A DNA stretch of 18,810 bases, taken from NCBI GenBank assembly GCA_019308525.1, contig JAFDIC010000029.1, positions 1 to 18,810 of the forward strand, given 5' to 3'. The DNA comes from Deltaproteobacteria bacterium. GTDB lineage: Bacteria; Desulfobacterota; DSM-4660; Desulfatiglandales; HGW-15. Below, piece after piece: positions 1-8,316 of this stretch; position 1 is the first letter of the stretch, and every line of letters starts with the position of its first letter. Below the pieces are notes generated by a model that saw nothing but the letters and a program-made list of their open reading frames with translations, was not told the DNA's origin and ran no database searches. The position numbers and the translations under genes are program-made.

Positions 1-461
1 TTTACAAGGCCGGGTATCACATATCTTACGCCCCGGAAGCCGTCGTATACCACCAGCACAGGAATAGCTTATCAGGGACATGGCGCCAGGGTTTCGGGTT
101 CGGTAAAGGTCATGCTACTCTTTTGAAGAGGCACTTTGAAAAAATGGTGATCATTGACCTCCCAAAGATCCATTATCAGTCTCAGAAGTGGCCTTTGAGA
201 CTATGGTTGGATATGCAGGGGGCGGATAAGAAAACTATGGGTCTTGTCCTTGTGGCCATGTTTTGGTGGCCCCTATGGGGTTTGCTGATTGCCTATCTCT
301 TGTACTTGTTCTCCTATCTGAAGACAAAGCTGAAGGAGCAAAATCTCTATGCCGGATTTCTGGAAAAATGGCAGATGGTCGCTGTCCTGATCGTCAAATC
401 CTTGGCCATGACAACAGGCAGAATCATCGGTGCCATGAGAGAAAGGGTTCTGTGCTTTTGA
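1..461 (+). CDS. Family 2 glycosyltransferase, C-terminal part (5' truncated)
   Basis: The reading frame is already open at base 3 and runs to a TGA at 459-461, so only the last ~150 residues are present. The visible part starts with a segment ending in the motif VVYHQHRNS, then a WRQGFGFGKG stretch. This is the pattern found just after the catalytic domain of GT-A fold family 2 transferases, where the conserved His and (Q/R)xxR(Y/F)xxG-type region contacts the nucleotide sugar. It is followed by a hydrophobic stretch (about codons 82-100 of the visible part) that would anchor the protein in the inner membrane. A TTG lies at 123 inside this frame, but coding clearly continues upstream of it, so it is not the start. 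The stop overlaps a possible TTG start of the next gene. The sugar specificity cannot be told. Confidence 0.8.
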   Translation, partial: YKAGYHISYAPEAVVYHQHRNSLSGTWRQGFGFGKGHATLLKRHFEKMVIIDLPKIHYQSQKWPLRLWLDMQGADKKTMGLVLVAMFWWPLWGLLIAYLLYLFSYLKTKLKEQNLYAGFLEKWQMVAVLIVKSLAMTTGRIIGAMRERVLCF

Positions 462-478
462 GATGGACAACCTCGCCT

Positions 479-1972
479 ATGCGTTTATTGAGAAGGCATA
501 TGTGGACCGAGGGAAGAAACATCATTGTGCTGATTCTCTTGGCAAGCTTTGCCCTCAGGTCACTCATGCTGGGGAGCCGAGACCTTGATCTTGACGAGGC
601 CTTCTCGTTCTTCTTGGTAACTGACCACTCCTTTGTTCACCTCATGTCCCCCTTTTCCTCCGCCATTACCGGCGATGCACATCCACCCATCTACTATCTG
701 TTCACACATCTATGGATGCATTCTGGATACCCGCTCTTGAGGCTCTTGTCTGCGTCCCGGGAGTTCGCTTTTCGGTTCCCCTTTGCATTTTTCGGGGCTT
801 TCACCACTTATGTCATGTACCGCATTGGAGAAAGGGCAGCCTGCAAGAAACTGGGACTTATCCTGGCCTTTACCCATGCACTAACCTCCTTCTCTGTCCA
901 GATTGCGCACCAGGCAAGGATGTATACCCTGGTCGAAATGCTGTCAGCCATCATATTGCTCAAAGGATTTTCCCCGCGCTCCTCATTCACATTCAGAGAT
1001 TCGCTCTCCCTGGGGCTTCTTTCAAGCCTGCTTTTTCTCATCCACTATGCCTCAATTTTTTTCCTCCTTGTGATATGGGTCGCCGTGGTATGGAGATTCA
1101 GGGCTCGAATCAAACCCCTTGTTGTCGCCCTCCTGATCAGCGCCGCATCTTTGGCATGGTGGGTCCCCGGGCTTTTGACACAACTATCCCGTGAAGCTGC
1201 CTCTAGTACGGCCAGGTTTTCCACTGGCACCATAATTCCCTTCACCCTCTTTCAGTTCTTTTCCGGTGACAGGGCACTTTCCCTTGGTTCTCCTGTTGCA
1301 GGGAGGCTTCATGTCTTTGCAATCTTCGGAACCGCCCTTTTTCTTGCGTTTCTCATGGTCCTGATCTGGAATCTCAGACGTGAGCTTTCCGGGATGACAA
1401 AGTTTATCGCTATTCTCCTTGTTCCCCTCACACTTCATTGGCTTGCAACTTTCAAAATCAGCCGCATATTCAACGGAACCCATTACGCCATATATTCCCT
1501 GCCTGCCTTTCTCCTCTTGATTTGCATCGTAACGCTCTGCGCGAGGGAGATCCATCCTCACATCCCTAAAGTGATGATTTCCCTCTTCCTCGCTGTGAAC
1601 GCCGCCACCCTTTACTCGTTCTACGATAATTCCCTCGTTCCCTATGAACCCTGGAACCAGGCATGCGGATCCATGAGGGCCGCTAATCCGAGAAAGGTCT
1701 ATATTTATCCATCATACATGTCTGTGCTTCTAAGATTCTATGGCCCCGATCTGCCAGTGATAGATCTGCCTGGCCGATGTAGCAGGTTTTCAATAGAAGT
1801 TGACGAAATTAGGCCTCAAACGAACCAGGAAGCAGATATCTTCCTCGTACTCAGTCACGACAGGGGACAAGGTCTATGTTATCAGGAGATGTTCAGGCAG
1901 GCTTTTGAACAAAAGCCTTCCCCTTATAGTTTTCACAACATCCGTATCTACACATTCAGAGGCACGTCATGA
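479..1972 (+). CDS. Membrane glycosyltransferase, GT39/ArnT-PMT-like
   Basis: About 497 residues, mostly hydrophobic, with roughly ten or more membrane segments. Residues 39-40 are the Asp-Glu pair of the first periplasmic loop (LDLDEAFS), and residues 65-73 read GDAHPPIYY. Both are hallmarks of the PMT_2/GT39 fold, which transfers sugars from polyprenyl-phosphate carriers on the periplasmic face. The frame is open upstream to 263, but that part overlaps the preceding gene and reads as non-coding. ATG 479 is taken; TTG 458, which overlaps the previous stop, and ATG 500, preceded by GAGAAGG, are alternatives. The last four bases, ATGA, are shared with the next gene, implying translational coupling. 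Within this cluster it probably adds a sugar to a lipid-linked glycan or lipid A/core. The acceptor is unknown. Confidence 0.82.
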   Translation: MRLLRRHMWTEGRNIIVLILLASFALRSLMLGSRDLDLDEAFSFFLVTDHSFVHLMSPFSSAITGDAHPPIYYLFTHLWMHSGYPLLRLLSASREFAFRFPFAFFGAFTTYVMYRIGERAACKKLGLILAFTHALTSFSVQIAHQARMYTLVEMLSAIILLKGFSPRSSFTFRDSLSLGLLSSLLFLIHYASIFFLLVIWVAVVWRFRARIKPLVVALLISAASLAWWVPGLLTQLSREAASSTARFSTGTIIPFTLFQFFSGDRALSLGSPVAGRLHVFAIFGTALFLAFLMVLIWNLRRELSGMTKFIAILLVPLTLHWLATFKISRIFNGTHYAIYSLPAFLLLICIVTLCAREIHPHIPKVMISLFLAVNAATLYSFYDNSLVPYEPWNQACGSMRAANPRKVYIYPSYMSVLLRFYGPDLPVIDLPGRCSRFSIEVDEIRPQTNQEADIFLVLSHDRGQGLCYQEMFRQAFEQKPSPYSFHNIRIYTFRGTS

Positions 1973-2997
1973 CGCATCATTCCCCAGGCGAGATCATCAA
2001 TCATGCATCAGAAGAGCAAAACGGGCTGGTATCCATCCTGATCTGCTCCAAGGACCGCCGCAGGGAACTAGAGAATCTGGTAGATACCTTAAAGGCCATG
2101 GATACACAACACCCCTTTGAGATCGTCGTCGTGGAGGAAACCGACAAGCCTATGCCCTTGAAAGGCGCTCGTTATGTCTCCCATCCCGTCGCCAATAAGG
2201 GTATCCCTTATGCACGTAACCTGGCCCTGTCCCATGGCAGAGGTGAAATCATTGTGTTCCTGGACGATGACTGCATAATCCATGACCAGTGGCTGGACAA
2301 ACTGCTGGCCCCCTTCGAAGATGGCTCTGTCGTAGGAGTCCAGGGAGGTGTGACCGTGCCTCCTCATACGAACGCCACTGGCTGGGTGGAAGCGATTGTC
2401 GGAGTCCCTGGGGGAAACATTAGGAGGGTCCTGGAGGCAAAGGGAAAGAACATCGAGACCAGGGAGATTTCCACCTTAAACTGCGCTTACCGACGACGGG
2501 CCGTGGATAAGGTGGGAGGTTTCGATAGTCGTCTCAAGATAACCGGAGAAGACTATGTCCTGGCTAAGAAGATCTGTCGGCTTGGCCGTTGCCTTTTTGT
2601 CCCTGACGCGATGGTCAGTCACGAAGCGCGGGGGAGGCTGAGCCTCATTTGGCGATGGTTTATAAGGCGAGGTAGGGCGGACATTGACGTTATCAAAGTT
2701 ACCGGCTGGGACATGCCGAAGTTCATATGGCTTCTGAGGAGTTCCATCTTGTTGAAGATCCTGGCTTTGGGCCTCATCTGTACCCTCTTGCCGGGCCTGG
2801 TCGTGCTTTTCCTATCTACAGCGATAGTCGGATACTTCCTGTCCCAGTATGCCCGGTACTACGCAACCTGGAAAAAGGCCCGAATATCTCTCAGGCCCTT
2901 GGTTCTGATTCCAGCCGTTAAGTTTGTCATGGACTTGGCTATAGATACAGGTAGAATAATAGAGTTGACAGGCGCAGGCAGAACATCAAACCCGTAG
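1969..2997 (+). CDS. Family 2 glycosyltransferase with C-terminal membrane segments
   Basis: 342 residues. The GT-A domain starts near residue 20 (VSILICSKDR). The metal/nucleotide-binding acidic motif is D99-D100-D101 in VFLDDDC, followed by the GGFDSRL and GEDYVLAKKI segment around residues 185-200, which supplies the usual catalytic-base ED. Two hydrophobic stretches near residues 260-290 and a basic tail suggest attachment to the cytoplasmic membrane. The start ATG overlaps the stop of the upstream GT39 gene in an ATGA, and the next gene begins 11 bases after its stop, so it is certainly part of the polysaccharide operon. It should transfer a sugar from a nucleotide donor during O-antigen, capsule or exopolysaccharide assembly. 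Donor and linkage are not predictable from this sequence. Confidence 0.87.
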   Translation: MTHHSPGEIINHASEEQNGLVSILICSKDRRRELENLVDTLKAMDTQHPFEIVVVEETDKPMPLKGARYVSHPVANKGIPYARNLALSHGRGEIIVFLDDDCIIHDQWLDKLLAPFEDGSVVGVQGGVTVPPHTNATGWVEAIVGVPGGNIRRVLEAKGKNIETREISTLNCAYRRRAVDKVGGFDSRLKITGEDYVLAKKICRLGRCLFVPDAMVSHEARGRLSLIWRWFIRRGRADIDVIKVTGWDMPKFIWLLRSSILLKILALGLICTLLPGLVVLFLSTAIVGYFLSQYARYYATWKKARISLRPLVLIPAVKFVMDLAIDTGRIIELTGAGRTSNP

Positions 2998-3008
2998 GGG
3001 ACGCTCTC

Positions 3009-3803
3009 ATGGAACGATCCAGGCTGAGTGCCGTCATAATCACTCTAAACGAGGAAGAAAACATCAGGCGCTGCCTGGATTCCATCGGTTTCACTGACGA
3101 GATCATCCTGGTGGATTCAGGCAGTGAAGATAACACTCTTGCCATTGCAAGGGAGTATCCTGCAAGGATAATCTTCCGCGAGATGCAAGGCTTTGGTGAG
3201 CAGAAACAATTTGCGGTAGAACAGGCCACGGGCGACTGGATTCTTTCCATTGACGCAGACGAGTGGGTTTCAGAGGAACTGCGGAATTCACTGGAATCCC
3301 TGTTATCATCGCCCGAAACCACCTACGATGGCTACATGGTATACCGCCGCAACATCTTCCTTGGAAGACCCATGCGGCACTGTGGATGGTACAGGCCCAT
3401 TCTTCGCCTTTTCAAGAGGGGGCGCGGCAGGTTCAATGACAAACTGGTGCATGAAGAAGTACACTTGGACGGAAAGGCTGGCGTCTTAAAGGGCGACTTG
3501 ATGCACGAACCTTACAAAGATATCTTCCATCACCTGGAAAAAATGGAGCGCTACGCTCGCCTTGACGCCATGGAACTCATCAAAAGGGAAAGGCAAGTTT
3601 ACGGGTGGCAGGCCCCTGTTCATCTTGTACTAAGGCCCCTGTGGAAATTTATGGAAAAGTACCTTATGCAGCAGGGATTCAGGGACGGCATACACGGGCT
3701 GATATTGAGCATGATGGCTGCGTTCAACGTCTTTCTCATCCATGCCAATTGCTGGCAGTTGCAGGGAAATCTGCTCGGAGGGGAGAAGAAAAACCCTGGA
3801 TGA
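3009..3803 (+). CDS. WaaE/KdtX-like family 2 glycosyltransferase
   Basis: 264 residues, the normal size for the LPS-core beta-1,4-glucosyltransferase-like group. The N-terminus (residues 5-14, RLSAVIITLN followed by EEENIRRCLD) is the conserved nucleotide-binding start. VDSGSEDNT follows near residue 36, and the DxD motif is D82-A83-D84 followed by EW. The middle segment with GRPMRHCGWYRP and the later LVHEEVH segment are characteristic of this family. It would act in the cytoplasm or at the inner membrane face, adding a hexose to the core or to a polyprenyl-linked oligosaccharide. Homology to WaaE alone does not fix the role, because many Desulfobacterota carry paralogues inside exopolysaccharide clusters. 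It is preceded at 11 bases by the previous gene and followed 25 bases later by the next. Confidence 0.87.
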   Translation: MERSRLSAVIITLNEEENIRRCLDSIGFTDEIILVDSGSEDNTLAIAREYPARIIFREMQGFGEQKQFAVEQATGDWILSIDADEWVSEELRNSLESLLSSPETTYDGYMVYRRNIFLGRPMRHCGWYRPILRLFKRGRGRFNDKLVHEEVHLDGKAGVLKGDLMHEPYKDIFHHLEKMERYARLDAMELIKRERQVYGWQAPVHLVLRPLWKFMEKYLMQQGFRDGIHGLILSMMAAFNVFLIHANCWQLQGNLLGGEKKNPG

Positions 3804-3828
3804 TGTCCTCTCTTATCAGGAGTAACCC

Positions 3829-4926
3829 TTGAACAAGAACATCCTTGCCATTTCAAATCCCGGGTTCATGCTGGGCGGTGGGGAGCACTCGTTCCTGGAT
3901 CTACTGACCCATCTCCCCCGGCAATGGAAGGCCCATGCCGTTGTTCCTGAAGATGGAGAACTGAAAAGGAGGCTTGAGACCAGAGGCATCGATTCTGTTG
4001 TCATACCTTTGCACCCTATCAGGCCCTGGAACGTCTTCAAGATTCTTGATTCCTTGATGACCCTTGCAAGAGCTTGCCGTAAACTCAATCCCGATCTCTT
4101 GTACTGCAACGGCTCAAGGGCGGCGTTCTACGGGGGTATAACAGGGCGGCTCCTTGGATTACCTTCCCTGTGGCATTGCAGGATAACTGAGCCAGACCCC
4201 CTTCTCGATATTCTGCTGGTGCGTTTGAGCAGTCGCATCATAGTAAACAGCCGTGCCACCGGCGGCCGATTCAAGCCTCGCGTAATGAGAAAGGTGCGGG
4301 TAGTGTACAATGGCATAGATCGATGTTACTTCAAAGAGACTCCACTGGACCCGCCACGGACCTTGAAAGAGGGGTGGAAAGTCATACTCATGGTTGGCCG
4401 CGTCTCAAGGTGGAAAAGGCATGATGTGGCACTGGGGGGTTTTGAAACAATCGCAACTGCTGAGCCCGACGCTCACCTGGTCTGCCTTGGAGCAATGGAT
4501 GAAAAGGAGCCGGAATGGTGGACTTACCTCCTGGCCAAATCCCGGAATTCGCCTTTCCCACACAGGATCCATTGGATGGGACCGGTTGAAGATGTGCGCC
4601 CCTGGTACAGGGCCGCCCGAGTACTCATAATGCCTTCAGAAAACGAGCCCTTCGGCAGGGTCCTGGTCGAGGCAATGACCTGTGGAGTCCCTGTGGTGGC
4701 TACGCAAAGTGGAGGTGCACCAGAGATAATGCGTGACGGGGTCGACGGCATACTCGTCAGCCCCGGGAAAGCGGACGAATTGGCCGAGGCCGTGTTGAGT
4801 CTTTTGCGCAATGAGAACCTTAGGAACAGCATGGTGCGATCCGCAATGGAAAGGGCCAAGATGTTTTCCTTGGACAATCATGTAAAACGCATGGTTCAGG
4901 TATTCGAGGAGGTCTCAGGACAATGA
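3829..4926 (+). CDS. Family 4 (GT-B) glycosyltransferase
   Basis: About 365 residues with the two-Rossmann GT-B plan. The N-terminal domain carries an acceptor-side glycine loop near residues 15-19 (MLGGGEHS). The C-terminal domain has the retaining-enzyme E-x7-E signature, E273 and E281, in the segment ENEPFGRVLVEAM followed by CGVPVVAT. The hinge strand VILMVGRVSRWKRHD and the G-G-x-PE loop (SGGAPEIM) are also clear. The start is a TTG at 3829. It is supported by AGGAG at 3819-3823 at good spacing and by the protein beginning directly with the first beta strand. The last four bases overlap the next gene's ATG. It should use a nucleotide sugar with retention of anomeric configuration; the sugar is unknown. 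Confidence 0.88.
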   Translation: MNKNILAISNPGFMLGGGEHSFLDLLTHLPRQWKAHAVVPEDGELKRRLETRGIDSVVIPLHPIRPWNVFKILDSLMTLARACRKLNPDLLYCNGSRAAFYGGITGRLLGLPSLWHCRITEPDPLLDILLVRLSSRIIVNSRATGGRFKPRVMRKVRVVYNGIDRCYFKETPLDPPRTLKEGWKVILMVGRVSRWKRHDVALGGFETIATAEPDAHLVCLGAMDEKEPEWWTYLLAKSRNSPFPHRIHWMGPVEDVRPWYRAARVLIMPSENEPFGRVLVEAMTCGVPVVATQSGGAPEIMRDGVDGILVSPGKADELAEAVLSLLRNENLRNSMVRSAMERAKMFSLDNHVKRMVQVFEEVSGQ

Positions 4927-6029
4927 GTCGAGAAGGGAAGAATACCCCCATACGCATTCTGCTGGATGCCAGGGAATTTGTTCCGGGGAGACTGACGGGT
5001 ATAGGGAGGGTCCTGGTTGGCCTTATCCATGCCCTTGGCGAGGTGAATTGGGCAGGGAAAATCATCCTTGCGGGCAACTCTCTTGATGCAGTCCCCTCCA
5101 TGCTCAAGACCAGGGAGAATATCTCTTTCTCTCCCCTCCCATCTTCATTCTTGGGGTCGGAACTTGCCTTGAGCCGTTTGGCGGATGATTCAATAGGCAT
5201 CTTCATTAGCCCCTATCCCAAGCTGCCCCTCTTTGGAGTCAAATGCTCGGCCGCCCACTTTGTACATGATATCCTTGACCTGACCCACCCGGCTTACAGG
5301 AAACGCCTTAAGCGCCCATTTGATTCCTGGCGCTTGAAGCAGGCCCTCAAAAAAGCGGACCTTACCTGGTATGACTCGAAGTGGAGCATGAAGGAAACCC
5401 TCAAGTATGCCGGGGCTGTGGGTCGGAATCCAAAAGTGAGGCATCTCGGCATAGATGAAAGGTTCACGCTCCGCGGACACAAAGACTCCTTGGTAATCAA
5501 AGGCTACGGACTTGAGCCCGGATATATCTTGACCGTCGGGAATGGGAAGCCCCACAAGAACCTCGGGGTTTTGCTGGGTTTATCGGGCCGTCTCAAAAGA
5601 GCCGTGGTATTGGTTGGTGTGCCCGGCGAATACAGACGATTCTGGACCACAAGATATCCCGAATCGAGGGCCAACTGGATTGAGCAAGTCTCGGACGACG
5701 ACCTGCCGTCAGTCATGAGGAAGGCTTTTTGCCTTGCTCAACCATCGACCGCAGAAGGATATGGCTACCCACCTCTGGAAGCAATGGCCTGCGGCGTTCC
5801 CTGTGTGGTCAGCAATATCGAGGTCTTGATGGAAACTACGGGTGGAAACGCCTTGGTCGCAGATCCCCATGACGGGGCATCCTGGTTAAAGGCATTTGAG
5901 GTCCTCGAAAACAAAGACCTTTACACCGAACAGGTCAGGAAAGGTCTAAAATGGACAGAACACCTGAGCAGGAAGAATGGATGGCAGGGTCACATCTCTG
6001 ACATCTTAGACCTTGTTGGAGGGATTTGA
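4923..6029 (+). CDS. Family 4 (GT-B) glycosyltransferase, mannosyltransferase-like
   Basis: 368 residues. The N-terminal part contains the RxxGIGR loop (GRLTGIGRVL, near residues 22-31) common in GT4 enzymes that often use GDP-mannose or a related donor. The C-terminal half has YILTVGNGKPHKNL and the E-x7-E pair E278/E286 in TAEGYGYPPLEAM, followed by CGVPCV. The ATG overlaps the preceding stop as ATGA, so translation is coupled. Its end overlaps the ribosome-binding region of gmd, whose product is made from GDP-mannose. That makes a GDP-sugar donor (mannose, rhamnose or fucose) attractive but unproved. The enzyme is expected to work at the cytoplasmic face of the inner membrane in glycan repeat-unit assembly. 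Confidence 0.87.
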   Translation: MSREGKNTPIRILLDAREFVPGRLTGIGRVLVGLIHALGEVNWAGKIILAGNSLDAVPSMLKTRENISFSPLPSSFLGSELALSRLADDSIGIFISPYPKLPLFGVKCSAAHFVHDILDLTHPAYRKRLKRPFDSWRLKQALKKADLTWYDSKWSMKETLKYAGAVGRNPKVRHLGIDERFTLRGHKDSLVIKGYGLEPGYILTVGNGKPHKNLGVLLGLSGRLKRAVVLVGVPGEYRRFWTTRYPESRANWIEQVSDDDLPSVMRKAFCLAQPSTAEGYGYPPLEAMACGVPCVVSNIEVLMETTGGNALVADPHDGASWLKAFEVLENKDLYTEQVRKGLKWTEHLSRKNGWQGHISDILDLVGGI

Positions 6030-6030
6030 A

Positions 6031-7005
6031 TTGAAAAAAGCACTTATTACCGGAATCACCGGGCAGGATGGAAGCTATCTGGCGGAGTTGCTCCTGGGAA
6101 AAGGATACGAGGTCCACGGCATTGTAAGGCGGGTGGCCATTGAGCATCCCCAGGCCAGGATGTGGCGCATAAGGCACCTCCTGGACAGGATAAAGATTCA
6201 CAGCGCATCCATGGAAAGCTATGCATCCATATTTGAAATAGTATCCAAAATCGAACCTGACGAATGCTATCACCTGGCAGCCCAGAGCTATGTTTCTTAC
6301 TCCTTTGAGGATGAATTCTCCACGATAAACACCAACCTGAACGGCACACACTATATCCTTTCCGCCGTGAAGCGGCAGGCCCCGGGTTGCAAATTCTACT
6401 TCGCTGCTTCCAGTGAGATGTTCGGCAACGCAAGGGAGAGCCCTCAAAGCGAAAACACCCCTTTCCACCCCCGCTCTCCCTATGGAATCTCCAAGCTCGC
6501 CGGGTTCGAGCTGACGAGAAACTACCGGGAGGCTTACGGTCTCTTTGCCCTTTCAGGCATCCTCTTCAATCACGAGTCACCCCGAAGAGGGGCCGAGTTT
6601 GTCACGAGGAAAATAACCTCTTCCGCTGCCAAGATAAAGCTGGGGCTGGAAAAAGAGATACGGCTGGGCAACCTGGATGCTAGGCGCGACTGGGGTCACT
6701 CCCGTGATTACGTCAGGGCAATGTGGCTCATGCTCCAACAGGACAAGCCGGAAGATTACGTCATAGCCTCGGGGAAGACCCGTTCCGTGAGGGATTTCCT
6801 TGAGACCGCTTTTGACTATCTAGGGCTGGATTACGGGAAATACCTGGTGATAGACGATCAACTCTTCAGGCCGTCAGAGGTCAATGTCCTCCAGGGAGAC
6901 GCCTCAAAGGCACACAGGAAACTCAACTGGTATCCCTTGATTTCCTTTGAAGAGATGGTAAGGGAGATGGTCGACAGTGACCTTGAATGGTATTCAAAAA
7001 AATGA
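6031..7005 (+). CDS. gmd: GDP-mannose 4,6-dehydratase
   Basis: 324 residues, close to the short bacterial Gmd form. It converts GDP-mannose to GDP-4-keto-6-deoxymannose, the branch point to GDP-rhamnose, GDP-fucose, GDP-perosamine and related sugars. Seen directly: the NAD(P)-binding G8xxG11xxG14 (GITGQDG), the IVRR adjacent to the nucleotide site, and the catalytic Ser127/Glu129 in SSEMFG. Tyr151 and Lys155 are in YGISK, with NHESPRRG and RDWGHSRDYV as family-typical substrate segments. I start it at TTG 6031, one base after the preceding stop, because GGAGGGA at 6018-6024 is at ideal spacing and the protein then begins on the first beta strand. An in-frame TTG at 6013 would precede the ribosome site. 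No Rmd, Fcl or Per partner is visible in the window. Confidence 0.92.
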   Translation: MKKALITGITGQDGSYLAELLLGKGYEVHGIVRRVAIEHPQARMWRIRHLLDRIKIHSASMESYASIFEIVSKIEPDECYHLAAQSYVSYSFEDEFSTINTNLNGTHYILSAVKRQAPGCKFYFAASSEMFGNARESPQSENTPFHPRSPYGISKLAGFELTRNYREAYGLFALSGILFNHESPRRGAEFVTRKITSSAAKIKLGLEKEIRLGNLDARRDWGHSRDYVRAMWLMLQQDKPEDYVIASGKTRSVRDFLETAFDYLGLDYGKYLVIDDQLFRPSEVNVLQGDASKAHRKLNWYPLISFEEMVREMVDSDLEWYSKK

Positions 7006-7107
7006 CAGGTTCACTCAGAAGTCTATCCTCCTCCCCATGATCCAGAGAGAGGAGTTGAGGCCTGTATGCTCGCGTTGGGCAGGGATGCTGGTTCGAGGCT
7101 GGACCAT

Positions 7108-8316
7108 ATGAATATCTTGATGCTGGCAGATGTCTTCTTCCCGGATACCACTGGTGGAGCAGGCAAGGTACTCCACAATCTCTGTGCGGAACTATCCACA
7201 AGAGGCCATGAGGTTCATGTAATCACCAGAAATCCCTGTGGCCGTTTGCCAGCTCATGAAGTCGTCAAGCCCGGTTTTCGCGTTCACCGCTTCCTGGTTG
7301 ACCAGAGCAAGCCCTGTTCCATGCTTTTCAATGAGCTCAGGAACAGCTCCTCATCGGTGCAGGATGTCGCAAGGATGGTCCCCTTTGACTTCCTTTGCAT
7401 CCACCAAGCCTTTGCTGCTACGGGCCCCGTCTTGTTGTCACGGTTTCTCAAGGATCTCCCCTTGGTCTATTTCTTTCATTCCCCCTGGCACGAAGAATTC
7501 CTCATAAAGGATCTCGCTGGGGCGAAAATCAGGTACCGGCTGGGAGCGCCGCTCCTAAGAACGATTGAAAGGAAGCTCGTATCCCGCGCATCCCTGGTAA
7601 CTGTCCTCAGTGACTTCATGGGGGACAAGGTCTCCAGGGAGCATGGATTTCCCGAAGGCAGGATAAGAAAGCTCCCCTGTGGCATCGACTTAAGGCGTTT
7701 TGTTCTCCCTCCCGGTGATAAGACCGTGGCAAAAAAGAGAGCAGGGATTCCTCCGGACAGGGTTGTCTTCCTGACAATCAGGAATTTGGTCCCCCGAATG
7801 GGACTGGATTCCCTCATCCGGGCCGTTCACAAGAGCGCAACAATAAAGGAAAAAGGGCTGCTTTTCATCGGTGGTAGCGGAGCCCTTGAAGGGACTTTGA
7901 AACAGATGGTAAAGGATCTTGACCTGGATGGTACTATTCGTTTCCTGGGATACTTGCCCGAAGATAGATTGCCCGAGACCTATCAGTGGGCTGATTTTTT
8001 TGTCCTTCCCACGAGGCAGTTGGAGGGGTTTGGCCTGGTGATCCTGGAATCAATGGCATGCGGGACACCGGTCCTTGGTACCCCCGTGGGCGCCATCCCT
8101 GAAATAATAGGCGCCTTTGACAAAAGGTTGCTCTTCGATGGCCCCGGTTGGCAAGATCTTGCGAGGAAAATTGAGCTGGTCATTGAAGAAAGAGAACGAT
8201 ACTCCTTTGATCCCATGGCGTGCCGAAGATTTGTCGAAGAGAACTATTCATGGGCGAAGATGGCCGAACATTTTGAAAAACAAATAGCGGAGTTCATTCC
8301 TTTTCCTTGCCCTTGA
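7108..8316 (+). CDS. Family 4 (GT-B) glycosyltransferase
   Basis: About 402 residues from ATG 7108. The first strand NILMLADVFFP and the glycine-rich TTGGAGKV loop form the acceptor-domain start. The C-terminal domain has the E-x7-E pair E306/E314 in LEGFGLVILESMACG, followed by the VGAIPEII loop. The frame also offers ATG 7066, which has its own GAGG upstream; I prefer 7108 because it begins exactly on the family's first beta strand. The 60- to 100-base gap after gmd is the largest in the cluster. The last 23 bases overlap the 3' end of the oppositely oriented cytochrome gene. It is probably the last gene of the glycan operon, transferring an unidentified sugar from a nucleotide donor. Confidence 0.88.
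   Translation: MNILMLADVFFPDTTGGAGKVLHNLCAELSTRGHEVHVITRNPCGRLPAHEVVKPGFRVHRFLVDQSKPCSMLFNELRNSSSSVQDVARMVPFDFLCIHQAFAATGPVLLSRFLKDLPLVYFFHSPWHEEFLIKDLAGAKIRYRLGAPLLRTIERKLVSRASLVTVLSDFMGDKVSREHGFPEGRIRKLPCGIDLRRFVLPPGDKTVAKKRAGIPPDRVVFLTIRNLVPRMGLDSLIRAVHKSATIKEKGLLFIGGSGALEGTLKQMVKDLDLDGTIRFLGYLPEDRLPETYQWADFFVLPTRQLEGFGLVILESMACGTPVLGTPVGAIPEIIGAFDKRLLFDGPGWQDLARKIELVIEERERYSFDPMACRRFVEENYSWAKMAEHFEKQIAEFIPFPCP

Noticed and set aside
263..478. 5' extension of the GT39 reading frame back to 263
   Set aside because: It lies fully inside the upstream glycosyltransferase gene in another frame, and the translated segment is low in hydrophobic and family-like sequence. The transporter-like protein begins near 479.
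712..1194. 160-codon + strand frame inside the GT39 gene
   Set aside because: Shadow of a strongly supported membrane protein gene; no family features and no ribosome site.
4820..5206. 128-codon - strand frame across two glycosyltransferase genes
   Set aside because: Antisense shadow; both sense frames carry clear GT4 motifs over the same bases.
5935..6468. 177-codon - strand frame over gmd
   Set aside because: Antisense to the catalytic part of gmd, with no recognisable domain.
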